This document shows positions 1 to 7,250 of a DNA stretch of 64,000 nt, piece by piece. The translations under genes were made by a program, and so were the position numbers. The stretch spans positions 558,001-622,000 of the forward strand of contig NZ_RBLG01000002.1 in assembly GCF_003634585.1 (NCBI RefSeq), given 5' to 3'. The notes beneath the pieces were generated by a model, which worked only from the letters and a program-made list of their open reading frames with translations, had not been told where the DNA came from and did no database searches. Each line of letters starts with the position of its first letter. Positions within the stretch are counted from its first letter, which is position 1. This stretch comes from Gillisia mitskevichiae (GTDB taxonomy: Bacteria; Bacteroidota; Bacteroidia; Flavobacteriales; Flavobacteriaceae).

Positions 1-2
1 AA

Positions 3-62
3 GATAGAACTGAAAAGGTGATGAAAGAAAGCAAGCAAACCTTCAAAATATTTAAATTATGA
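3..62 (+). CDS. recF: C-terminal end of RecF (partial)
   Basis: Only the last 19 codons are inside the window; the frame is open from the left edge to a TGA at 60-62. The tail reads DRTEKVMKESKQTFKIFKL. It resembles the C-terminus of flavobacterial RecF proteins, where a D-x-H-P-E/D-R-T-E motif precedes a short basic tail ending KIF-L. RecF is the ATP-binding single-strand gap repair protein that helps load RecA. The stop codon overlaps the ATG of the next lipoprotein gene (ATGA), so the two are likely co-transcribed. The assignment rests on a short tail and on the downstream DUF721 neighbour, so it is moderate. Confidence 0.55.
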   Translation, partial: DRTEKVMKESKQTFKIFKL

Positions 63-496
63 TGAGAATTAGCATCCTATTAATCCTAATGATCTCCTTA
101 AACAGTTGTACAAATAAACCTGAAGAGCAATTAGAACATATTAATGGCTATTGGGGCATTGAAAAAGTTGAATTTACAAAAGATTCCATTAGAGATTTTA
201 AGATCAATGAAATTGTAGATTACATCGAGATCGTGGATAGTGTTGGCTTTAGAATAAAAGTAAAACCACAGTTTGATGGCACATATAAGCCTGCGGGAGA
301 GCCAGAAAAAATCCTTGTTAAAATAGAAGATAAAAAAGTGGTTTTACATTATTCTACATCTTTTAATAATTGGAAAGAATTTATTGTAGCTTCCAAAAAA
401 GAGGAACTTAGTTTAAAAAATGAGCGTGGAATCATTTATCACTATAAACGATACAAACCTCTAAAATTAGATTTAGATGAAAAAGAGAATGAATGA
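59..496 (+). CDS. Small lipoprotein of unknown function
   Basis: 145 residues. The first 17 residues form a hydrophobic signal peptide ending in a lipobox (LNSC), so the mature protein should be lipidated on Cys17. The rest is a soluble, lysine- and glutamate-rich domain that starts NGYWGIEKVEF, a layout reminiscent of small lipocalin-like lipoproteins common in Flavobacteriaceae; I do not recognise a named family. Two ATG codons are adjacent (59 and 62); the first overlaps the upstream RecF stop codon. The 3' end overlaps the DUF721 gene by 20 bases, consistent with one operon recF-lipoprotein-DUF721. Function is not inferred. Confidence 0.8.
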   Translation: MMRISILLILMISLNSCTNKPEEQLEHINGYWGIEKVEFTKDSIRDFKINEIVDYIEIVDSVGFRIKVKPQFDGTYKPAGEPEKILVKIEDKKVVLHYSTSFNNWKEFIVASKKEELSLKNERGIIYHYKRYKPLKLDLDEKENE

Positions 497-773
497 GAAT
501 ATGAAGTTGAGTGAGGCATTAGAAAGTTTTGTGTCCTCAAATAAGCTTCAAAAAGGTTTAGATAAAGTAAACGTTAAGGATGTTTGGAATGACCAAATGG
601 GACCTGGAATTGTAAAATATACCACGGCTATAAAGCTGGAAGGCAGCACATTGTTTATTCAACTTAGTTCTTCTGTGTTAAGGGAAGAATTGAGTTACGG
701 GAGAGAGAAGATCATTAAGATTCTAAATGAAGCACTTAAAAAGGATTTGATCACAAAATTAGTCCTTAGGTAA
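477..773 (+). CDS. DUF721 (DciA-like) protein
   Basis: 98 residues covering a complete DUF721 domain: a helical N-terminus (LSEALESFVSSNKLQKGLDK), a central tryptophan segment (VKDVWNDQMG), then TLFIQLSSSVLREELSYGRE and a C-terminal VLR. DUF721 includes DciA, the helicase loader of bacteria that lack DnaC/DnaI; whether this short form acts as DciA is inference. The start at 477 (MKKRMNEN) fits the basic N-terminus usual in flavobacterial members, although ATG codons at 489 and 501 are possible. It overlaps the lipoprotein gene by 20 bases and lies just downstream of recF, a context that fits a DNA replication or repair role. A bidirectional terminator follows. Confidence 0.85.
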   Translation: MKKRMNENMKLSEALESFVSSNKLQKGLDKVNVKDVWNDQMGPGIVKYTTAIKLEGSTLFIQLSSSVLREELSYGREKIIKILNEALKKDLITKLVLR

Positions 774-882
774 CATAACACGTCGTCCTGTTCCTATAGT
801 TATTGGAATTATTTCAGAGGGATTCTGGATCAAGTTCAAAATGACGGATTTTATTTTACAATCATAAAATAAATAAAAAACA

Positions 883-917
883 AAAAAAGCCGCTTCCTAT
901 AAGGAAACGGCTTTTTT
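883..917. terminator. Bidirectional terminator between DUF721 gene and ndk
   Basis: Hairpin with arms 883-898 and 902-917: A-run, GCCG-C-TTCCT, loop ATA, then AGGAA-A-CGGC and a T-run, with one C/A mismatch. It is flanked by A on the left and T on the right, so it can end transcripts from both convergent genes. Confidence 0.85.
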
Positions 918-936
918 AATTCTATCTAAATTACAT

Positions 937-1356
937 CTAGAATAATTCTCTTCCTGCAAAATGAAAAGCAGCTTCTATAGCAGCATTCTCATCACTATCA
1001 CTTCCGTGAACAGCATTTTCTCCAATAGAAGCAGCATATTTCTTACGGATAGTTCCTTCTGCAGCTTCAGCTGGGTTTGTAGCACCAATTAATGTTCTAA
1101 AATCTTCAACTGCATTATCTTTTTCTAATACTGCGGCAACAATAGGTCCTCTTGTCATGTATTCTACTAACTCTCCAAAAAACGGACGTTCGTTATGAAC
1201 AGCATAAAAAGTTTCAGCATCTTTACGAGACATCTGAGTTAATTTCATTGCAACGATTCTAAATCCTGAAGTATTAATAAGTTCAAGGATCGCACCGATG
1301 TTCCCGTTTTCAACTGCATCGGGTTTAAGCATTGTAAAAGTTCTATTCTTAGCCAT
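937..1356 (-). CDS. ndk: Nucleoside diphosphate kinase
   Basis: 139 residues. Transfers the gamma-phosphate from ATP to other NDPs through a phosphohistidine, balancing NTP and dNTP pools in the cytoplasm. The sequence has the start [13 protein letters not shown], the Kpn-loop region, the segment [14 protein letters not shown], and the active-site motif NAVHGSDS with catalytic His117. The length is typical for bacterial NDK. The ATG at 1356 is chosen. An upstream in-frame ATG at 1407 exists, but a strong promoter (-33 TTG, -7 TACTTTTG) lies between the two, so the longer form would not be transcribed. Monocistronic, ending at a bidirectional terminator. Confidence 0.96.
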   Translation of the reverse strand: MAKNRTFTMLKPDAVENGNIGAILELINTSGFRIVAMKLTQMSRKDAETFYAVHNERPFFGELVEYMTRGPIVAAVLEKDNAVEDFRTLIGATNPAEAAEGTIRKKYAASIGENAVHGSDSDENAAIEAAFHFAGRELF

Positions 1357-1377
1357 GATATGGTTTTTAATTTTTTG

Positions 1378-1407
1378 CAAAAGTACGAATTTGAACACTT
1401 TATGCAA
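1378..1407 (-). promoter_or_regulatory. Bacteroidetes-type promoter of ndk
   Basis: Reading the minus strand, TTG (1407-1405), a 19-base spacer, then TACTTTTG (1385-1378). This is an exact match to the Bacteroidetes TTG-N19-TAnnTTTG pattern. Transcription would start near 1372, giving a leader of about 16 nt before the ATG at 1356. Confidence 0.65.
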
Positions 1408-1748
1408 GATTTTACTTTTTATTTATGATCCTTCTAGTATGTTATTTTTTCTAAAGTTTAGGTATGGTACAAATTCATAAAGTATAACTACTCTTAAAGG
1501 CAACTTTAAAAATGATAATTTATTCTAACTACTGCAGCAATTGCTTTTAACTATCTTATAAATTCCCGATTTATAATAGCGACATTCCATCATTTTATAA
1601 AATATATATTTTGTAATTTCACCCACGAATTTAAAGTTGGATTCAACAGTATTATTAAGAAAACTTCAGAATAAGATTTGAGTTTTTTTTGAAATTGGAA
1701 TAGAATATTTCAACTTTGTTGTAATTCCGCTTTAATTGGCATTAAAAT
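1408..1748. other. Intergenic region between ndk and the DHH phosphoesterase gene
   Basis: 341 AT-rich bases between divergent genes. It holds the ndk -33 element at its left edge and a candidate plus-strand promoter near 1688-1718. I see no conserved reading frame, tRNA or long hairpin in the middle. Confidence 0.6.
1688..1718 (+). promoter_or_regulatory. Candidate promoter of the DHH phosphoesterase-gldI-PPIase operon
   Basis: TTTG at 1688-1691, a 19-base spacer and CAACTTTG at 1711-1718. The -7 element differs from TAnnTTTG at one base. Predicted start near 1725, about 24 nt before the ATG at 1749. Confidence 0.35.
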
Positions 1749-2765
1749 ATGATTGAACAAAGCATTTTAGAGATCACCTCAGACCTATCAAGGGCCAACA
1801 ACATTGTAATTGTACCACATAAAGGACCGGATGGCGATGCCATTGGCTCATGCTTGGGACTTTACCATTTTTTAAAAGGTAAAGGGCATCATGTAAATGT
1901 GATCGCTCCTAACGACTATCCAGACTTCTTAAAATGGCTACCAGGGCAGGAAGATATCTTGATTTATGAAAAGGATTATATGGTATGTAAACCTTTGATC
2001 ACTAATGCAGATATTATCTTCACTCTAGACTTTAACGATCTTTCAAGAACCGGAGATATGCAAGATCCTTTAACTCAGGCTGAAGCTACCTTTATAATGA
2101 TAGATCATCATCCTGAACCATCAACATATGCTCACCATACTTATAGTGACGCTTCTATGAGTTCTACTTGCCAGATGGTGTATCAATTCATTAAAAAGCT
2201 AAGAGCTGTAAAAAGCATCACTCCAGAAATTGCTACCTGTTTATATACTGGGATAATGACCGATACTGGTTCTTTTAGATTTAGATCTACATCTAGTGAA
2301 ACCCACAAGGTGATCGCAGATCTTATTGAAAAAGGTGCCGATAATGCTAAAATCCATCAGGAAGTTTATGATACCTCTTCAGAAAGCAGATTAAAATTAT
2401 TAGGAGTAGCGCTTCAAAACCTTAGAGTTAATAAAGAATCAAGGACTGCATACATCACTATTTCGCAGGAAGAATTAGATAAAAATAATTTCAGAAAAGG
2501 AGATACCGAGGGATTTGTAAATTATGGATTATCGCTGGAAGGTATTATTTTTGCCGCCATATTCATAGAACATAAAGTAGATGGTATTATTAAAATAAGC
2601 TTCCGTTCTAAAGGAAGTTTCAATGTAAATGAATTTGCAAGAGCTCATTTCCAAGGAGGCGGCCATGTAAATGCTGCTGGGGGGAAAAGTGATATTTCAT
2701 TGGAAAACACCATCATTAAATTTAATAGCGTACTTCCACAATACAAGGAAAAATTAAGTTTATGA
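1749..2765 (+). CDS. DHH/DHHA1 phosphoesterase (NrnA-like oligoribonuclease/pAp phosphatase)
   Basis: 338 residues. The N-terminal DHH domain has metal-ligand motifs: H24-K-G-P-D28-G-D30 (IVPHKGPDGDAIGS), then TLDFND, then the family-naming DHH in MIDHHPEP, and GIMTDTGSFRF. The C-terminal DHHA1 domain carries GGGHVNAAGG, which binds the substrate. NrnA-type enzymes degrade 2-5 nt RNAs (nanoRNA) and dephosphorylate pAp; the exact substrate here is inferred from family. Length is typical of NrnA. It overlaps gldI by 4 bases, so it leads a three-gene operon with two peptidyl-prolyl isomerase lipoproteins; the functional link is not obvious. Confidence 0.9.
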   Translation: MIEQSILEITSDLSRANNIVIVPHKGPDGDAIGSCLGLYHFLKGKGHHVNVIAPNDYPDFLKWLPGQEDILIYEKDYMVCKPLITNADIIFTLDFNDLSRTGDMQDPLTQAEATFIMIDHHPEPSTYAHHTYSDASMSSTCQMVYQFIKKLRAVKSITPEIATCLYTGIMTDTGSFRFRSTSSETHKVIADLIEKGADNAKIHQEVYDTSSESRLKLLGVALQNLRVNKESRTAYITISQEELDKNNFRKGDTEGFVNYGLSLEGIIFAAIFIEHKVDGIIKISFRSKGSFNVNEFARAHFQGGGHVNAAGGKSDISLENTIIKFNSVLPQYKEKLSL

Positions 2766-3331
2766 AGATAAAACTCATAACTATACTCGTATTAATACTA
2801 GGTGTAATGGGGTGTAAATCTCCAGAAGCCCGAAGACCTGTCACTCAAAATTCTGGTTCCTTTATTAATGAATCTATTCAAAGAAATAAAAAACTAGTTG
2901 CAAAGGAAGAAGCTATTATTCTTAAAATGATCGAGCAGGATTCTACTAAAGAATATATTGCCTCCAGCAATGGCTTCTGGTATTATTACAATAAAAGATC
3001 TACCGATTCTTTAAATATTAATATGCCGGAGTATGGCGATGTCGTGAGATTCGATTATAATATTAAAGATTTGAATGGCAACTATATCTACGATGTTGGA
3101 GAAATTCCAACTAAAAGATATGCTATGGACAGGGAAAATCTATTTGGAGGTTTAAGAGAAGGTCTAAAACTTATGAAAGAGGGCGAAATTGTTACTTTTA
3201 TCTTCCCTTCTCACAAAGCATTTGGTTATTATGGTGATAAAGATAGAATTGGCACCAATATTCCTATTATTACTGAAGTTTCATTACACACAATTACCCA
3301 AGAAATAAACACTAATAAATCTGATAATTAA
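2762..3331 (+). CDS. gldI: Gliding motility lipoprotein GldI, FKBP-type PPIase-like
   Basis: 189 residues. The lipoprotein signal peptide ends in VMGC (Cys18). An FKBP-like domain follows at about residues 80-180: EYGDVVRFDYNIKDLNGNYI, GLREGLKLMKEGEIVTFIFP and SHKAFGYYGDKDRIGTNIPI. GldI is required for gliding motility and type IX secretion in Flavobacterium johnsoniae and is proposed to fold periplasmic or outer-membrane components of that machinery. The ATG lies inside the stop region of the preceding gene (4-base overlap), and the cyclophilin-FKBP gene starts 5 bases downstream. The GldI name is based on overall length, lipobox and this gene order, so orthology is likely but not proven. 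Confidence 0.82.
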   Translation: MKIKLITILVLILGVMGCKSPEARRPVTQNSGSFINESIQRNKKLVAKEEAIILKMIEQDSTKEYIASSNGFWYYYNKRSTDSLNINMPEYGDVVRFDYNIKDLNGNYIYDVGEIPTKRYAMDRENLFGGLREGLKLMKEGEIVTFIFPSHKAFGYYGDKDRIGTNIPIITEVSLHTITQEINTNKSDN

Positions 3332-3336
3332 TTAAT

Positions 3337-4461
3337 ATGAAAAGATTAAGCATGCTTTTGGTTTGTGCCATTCTACTTGGCCTAGTAAGTTGTAAAGAGG
3401 ATTATCCAGACCTTAAAGATGGTCTTTATGCCGAATTCAACACTAATAAAGGTTCTTTTATAACTGAATTGTATTACAAGGAAACTCCAACTACGGTTGC
3501 TAACTTTGTTTCTTTAGCTGAAGGAGATAGTCATGAAATGGTTGACAGTACCTCTAAAGGAAAAAAATACTATGACGGATTAATTTTTCACCGTGTTATA
3601 AAAGGTTTTATGATACAAGGTGGAGATCCAACTGGAACCGGAAGTGGAGATCCTGGATATAGATTCCCAGACGAAATAGTAGACACTTTAAGTCATGCTA
3701 CTAAAGGAACCTTATCTATGGCAAATGCAGGTCCGGGAACTAATGGAAGTCAGTTTTTCATCACTTTAGCTCCAACTCCTTGGTTAGACGGAAAACATAC
3801 CATTTTTGGTAAAGTATTGGAAGGTCAAGCCGTAGTAGATAGTATTGGGATGGTTAAAACCCTTGCAAGAGATAAGCCAGAAAAAGATGTAGTTTTAGAA
3901 AGCGTAAAGATCATCCGTAAAGGAAAAGATGCGAAAGCTTTTAAAGCTGCGAAAACTTTTGAATCTAAATTAGCTCAAGCTAAGATAGATGAAGAAAAAA
4001 AGGCTGCAGCTACTGCAGAAATAAAGAAAGAAAATGCTAGTAAATTCAGCTCTTTAAAATCTGATACAGAAGAATTAGAAAGTGGAGTTAAAATTCATTT
4101 CCTAAAAAAGGGTGAAGACACTAAGATTCCACAAGGGTCTACTGTTATGGTGAACTATGCTGGGTATTTTGAGGATGGAACTATATTCGACACTAGCTGG
4201 CAAGATGTTGCAGAAAAGAATGATGCACTTAATCATGCTAAACGAGATCAAGGTGGTTACCAACCAATGCCAACTAAATATGGCCCAGACGCACCTATGA
4301 TTCCAGGATTTAAAGAAGGATTATTAAATATGAATGTAGGAGACCGCGCTGTGGTTTTTATTCCTTCTCATTTAGGATATGGTGAAAGAGGAGCTGGTGA
4401 TGCTATTCCTCCAAATACTGATCTTATTTTTGAATTAGAAATAGTAGAGATTCAGAAGTAA
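3337..4461 (+). CDS. Dual-domain peptidyl-prolyl isomerase lipoprotein (cyclophilin + FKBP)
   Basis: 374 residues. Signal peptide with lipobox LVSC (Cys19). Residues about 28-194 are a cyclophilin domain with FHRVIKGFMIQGGDPTGTGS, NGSQFFITLAPTPWLDGKHT and a following IFGKVLEG. A lysine/alanine-rich helical linker (about 195-245) leads into an FKBP domain (about 250-374) with VNYAGYFEDGTIFDTSW, IPGFKEGLLNMNVGDRAVVF and YGERGAGDAIPPNTDLIFEL. Both PPIase folds therefore sit in one envelope-anchored protein, the 'dual-family immunophilin' arrangement known from a few bacteria and protists. The key aromatic and arginine positions of both domains look intact. It is the last gene of the operon with gldI and is followed by a strong terminator. 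Confidence 0.93.
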   Translation: MKRLSMLLVCAILLGLVSCKEDYPDLKDGLYAEFNTNKGSFITELYYKETPTTVANFVSLAEGDSHEMVDSTSKGKKYYDGLIFHRVIKGFMIQGGDPTGTGSGDPGYRFPDEIVDTLSHATKGTLSMANAGPGTNGSQFFITLAPTPWLDGKHTIFGKVLEGQAVVDSIGMVKTLARDKPEKDVVLESVKIIRKGKDAKAFKAAKTFESKLAQAKIDEEKKAAATAEIKKENASKFSSLKSDTEELESGVKIHFLKKGEDTKIPQGSTVMVNYAGYFEDGTIFDTSWQDVAEKNDALNHAKRDQGGYQPMPTKYGPDAPMIPGFKEGLLNMNVGDRAVVFIPSHLGYGERGAGDAIPPNTDLIFELEIVEIQK

Positions 4462-4483
4462 ATCTTAAATTATATAAAATTAT

Positions 4484-4516
4484 AAATCCCGCTCCTTTTA
4501 GGAAGCGGGATTTTTT
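4484..4516. terminator. Bidirectional terminator between PPIase gene and pepD
   Basis: Stem AAATCCCGCT (4484-4493) pairs with AGCGGGATTT (4504-4513), with a 10-base internal loop and a T-run after it. It lies between two convergent genes, and the A-rich left flank lets it work on the minus strand too. Confidence 0.85.
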
Positions 4517-4547
4517 TATGCTATTAATTATTCTAAGTCTTTAATAA

Positions 4548-6008
4548 TTATTTCTTCGGAATATTTTTAAGGATCTCTAAAACGAATTTCCAATATTTCT
4601 GAGAAGAACTGATGCTAGCACGCTCATCTGGAGAATGCGCTCCTCTAATCGTTGGTCCAAAAGAAATCATATCCATTTCTGGGTAATGACTTCCAATTAT
4701 CCCACATTCTAATCCTGCATGACATGCAGCTACATCTGCCTTTTCATTAAATAATTCAGAATATAAATTATCCAATACTTTTAAGATGTCAGAATCTCTG
4801 TTTGGAGCCCAACCAGGATAATCTCCAGATAAAGTAACTTCAAAACCCGCAAGTTCTAAACTAGCTCTTAAGGAATTTGTAAGATCGTCTTTAGACGATT
4901 CTACAGAAGATCTTGTAAGACATTTAAGGTTGATGTTTCCATCTTTAACTTCAACTTTGGCTAAATTATTAGAAGTCTCTACTAAACCTTCAATTTCTGG
5001 GCTCATTCTAAAAACTCCATTATGCAAAGCATACATAGATTTTAAAATGGTTTCCTGAGTTTCAGTATCCATTACCTTGCTAGTAGAATCCATTTTCACC
5101 AATTCCAACTTCATATTAGGCTCTAGCTTAGCAAATTCGGTCTTAATGGCTTCAAAATCATTCATTAATTCAGATTCGAATGCTTTGATCTGAAAATCAT
5201 CTACCAAGACAGTTGCTTCACTTTCTCTGGGAATAGCATTTCTAAGCCCACCCCCTTTTATTTCAGCAATACGAATCCCAAAATTCTCAGAAGCTGAGTA
5301 CAATAAACGGTTCATTAACTTATTGGCATTTCCCAAACCTTTAATGATATCCATTCCAGAATGTCCGCCTTGTAAACCATTAAGCGTGATCTTAAAAGCG
5401 CTCATGTCTTCTGGAGCATCTTCTTGCGTATATTTTCTAGTAGCTGTAACATCTATTCCTCCTGCACAACCAATTCCTATTTCATCATCCTCTTCAGTAT
5501 CCAGATTTAAAAGAATATCTCCCTTTAACAGTCCAGGCTCCAAACCTTTAGCACCGGTCATTCCAGTTTCCTCATCTATAGTGAATAAAGCTTCAAGAGC
5601 AGGATGTTCTATAGTATCACTTTCTAAGATTGCCATGATCGTAGCAACTCCTAATCCATTATCTGCACCTAACGTAGTTCCTTTTGCTCTTACCCAATCT
5701 CCATCTACATACATTTCTATTCCCTGTGTATCAAAATCGAATTTGGTATCATTATTTTTTTGATGTACCATATCTAAGTGAGATTGTAACACAACGGCTT
5801 TTCTATCTTCCATTCCAGAAGTTGCAGGTTTTTTGATTATTACATTCCCTACTTTATCAACAAGCGTTTCTAATTTAAGTGTATTACCAAAGTTTTTTAT
5901 AAACTCTATAACCCTTTCCTCTTTTTTAGATGGTCTGGGAACTTCATTAAGATCGGCGAATTTGTTCCATAAAACTTTAGGTTCTTGTGCTCTTATTTCT
6001 TCATTCAT
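4548..6008 (-). CDS. pepD: Aminoacyl-histidine dipeptidase (M20 peptidase)
   Basis: 486 residues from the ATG at 6008. M20/PepD dipeptidases are zinc enzymes that cleave Xaa-His and other dipeptides in the cytoplasm. Visible motifs: VVLQSHLDMVHQK (first metal His), GTTLGADNGLGVA (bridging Asp), FTIDEETGMTGA (catalytic Glu pair), LLNLDTEEDDE and, near the C-terminus, AACHAGLECGI with the last metal His region. Length fits the 480-490 residue family. An in-frame ATG at 6032 would add eight residues, but a TATCTTTG promoter element covers 6032-6039, so the start at 6008 is preferred. No signal peptide. Convergent with the PPIase gene and divergent from the DUF3810 gene. Confidence 0.94.
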   Translation of the reverse strand: MNEEIRAQEPKVLWNKFADLNEVPRPSKKEERVIEFIKNFGNTLKLETLVDKVGNVIIKKPATSGMEDRKAVVLQSHLDMVHQKNNDTKFDFDTQGIEMYVDGDWVRAKGTTLGADNGLGVATIMAILESDTIEHPALEALFTIDEETGMTGAKGLEPGLLKGDILLNLDTEEDDEIGIGCAGGIDVTATRKYTQEDAPEDMSAFKITLNGLQGGHSGMDIIKGLGNANKLMNRLLYSASENFGIRIAEIKGGGLRNAIPRESEATVLVDDFQIKAFESELMNDFEAIKTEFAKLEPNMKLELVKMDSTSKVMDTETQETILKSMYALHNGVFRMSPEIEGLVETSNNLAKVEVKDGNINLKCLTRSSVESSKDDLTNSLRASLELAGFEVTLSGDYPGWAPNRDSDILKVLDNLYSELFNEKADVAACHAGLECGIIGSHYPEMDMISFGPTIRGAHSPDERASISSSQKYWKFVLEILKNIPKK

Positions 6009-6031
6009 AGTATTAATATTTGCTATATTCA

Positions 6032-6039
6032 CAAAGATA
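6032..6039 (-). promoter_or_regulatory. -7 element of pepD
   Basis: TATCTTTG on the minus strand, an exact TAnnTTTG match. A transcript would start near 6026, about 18 nt before the ATG at 6008. This decides the pepD start codon. No clear TTG is seen 19 bases upstream. Confidence 0.5.
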
Positions 6040-6095
6040 TTGGTAATTCACAAACCACGAAATTTTGTAGCAGCTTATTAGAATTTATTTAGGAA

Positions 6096-7169
6096 GTGAA
6101 AAATAAAACAAGTCTCATTTTAGCCATTTTATTGCCAGTACAAATTATTGCTATTAAAATAATTTCGGCATTTCCAGAATTTGTTGAAAGATGGTATAGT
6201 ACAGGTTTGTATCCGTTAATCTCTAAAATAATGAGGTTTTCGCTTGGGGTGTTTCCGTTCTCTCTAGGAGATCTGTTATACACTTTCTTTATCATCTCTA
6301 TATTTAGATGGCTTTATATTAGATTTAAAACCAAATTTAGAAGCTATAAAAAATGGTTTGTGGAATTACTTGCTACTTTCTCTATTATCTATGCTTGTTT
6401 TCATATTTTTTGGGGCTTCAATTACTATAGACTTCCACTCCACCGAACTTTAAAAATTAAAAACACATATACAACAGAAGAATTAGTTCTCTTAACAGAA
6501 ACCTTAATTAAGAAATCAAATCAGGTTCACACAGGTCTGGTGGATAACGATTCTTTAAAAGTGAACTATAATTTTAAGAAGACAACACTTTTCAGTAAAA
6601 CTATTGAAGGTTATGAAAGTTTAAGTCACAAATACCCTAAACTTACCTACGAGGGTAAAAGCTTAAAACGATCTCTTTATAGTTTACCCTTAACTTATAT
6701 GGGATTTAATGGGTATTTAAATCCACTCACCAATGAAGCTCAGGTAAATACCCAGATCTTAAGATATAAGATCCCAACAACTGCAAGTCATGAAATTGGT
6801 CATCAGTTGGGTTTTGCCAAAGAGAACGAAGCAAATTTTATAGCCTGTCTTGCAACTATGAATCATCCAGATCCCTATTTTCAATATGCAGGATTTACTT
6901 TTGCACTGCGTTATTGTTTGAATGAACTATATGTTAGAGATCAAGCCAAAGCAGATCAATTGTTAAAAAAGATCCATCCAGGGATCTTGGCTAATTATAA
7001 AGAAGTGAGAGATTTTTGGGAAACCCATAAAAACCCCTTGGAACCTATGTTCCAGATCACTTACAATGGCTTTCTTAAAGCTAATAATCAAGCAGATGGA
7101 ATGAAAAGCTATAGTTATGTGGTGGCGCTACTCGTTAACTATTTCGACGATGTAGAGAATGCTTTTTAA
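6096..7169 (+). CDS. DUF3810 membrane protein with a zinc-metallopeptidase-like HEIGH motif
   Basis: 357 residues from a GTG start. Hydrophobic segments at about residues 6-25, 53-70 and 82-102 anchor the N-terminal third; the rest is a soluble domain, probably outside the cytoplasm. The DUF3810 family hallmark is ASHEIGHQLGFAKENEANF: His232, Glu233 and His236 form a gluzincin-like HExxH, and Glu243 or Glu245 may be the third ligand. This suggests a membrane-tethered zinc protease, but no substrate is known to me. Found mainly in Bacteroidetes and Firmicutes. It is transcribed divergently from pepD across an 87-base gap. A weak promoter candidate (TTG 6040-6042, AAATTTTG 6060-6067) precedes it. 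Confidence 0.85.
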   Translation: MKNKTSLILAILLPVQIIAIKIISAFPEFVERWYSTGLYPLISKIMRFSLGVFPFSLGDLLYTFFIISIFRWLYIRFKTKFRSYKKWFVELLATFSIIYACFHIFWGFNYYRLPLHRTLKIKNTYTTEELVLLTETLIKKSNQVHTGLVDNDSLKVNYNFKKTTLFSKTIEGYESLSHKYPKLTYEGKSLKRSLYSLPLTYMGFNGYLNPLTNEAQVNTQILRYKIPTTASHEIGHQLGFAKENEANFIACLATMNHPDPYFQYAGFTFALRYCLNELYVRDQAKADQLLKKIHPGILANYKEVRDFWETHKNPLEPMFQITYNGFLKANNQADGMKSYSYVVALLVNYFDDVENAF

Positions 7170-7250
7170 TAGCCCGTTTCATTTCATAAATAATTCTTAA
7201 ATTCAGCTTTCTTATTTTTTAAAGCAAACCACTTTTAAACAATTAATTTT

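Noticed and set aside
937-1407. Longer ndk reading frame beginning at 1407
   Set aside because: A good promoter (TTG-N19-TACTTTTG, 1378-1407) lies inside the extension, and family NDK proteins begin at the ATG at 1356.
1298-1480. Plus-strand frame of 60 codons across the ndk start
   Set aside because: It is antisense to the ndk start and promoter, low in complexity and without a recognisable domain.
5323-5763. Open frame on the plus strand inside pepD (146 codons), and many similar antisense frames
   Set aside because: They lie fully inside well-supported genes, have no family match by eye, no promoter and an antisense-type composition; all such frames were left out.
4548-6032. Longer pepD start at 6032
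   Set aside because: The -7 element at 6032-6039 would place the transcription start downstream of that ATG; the ATG at 6008 fits the family.
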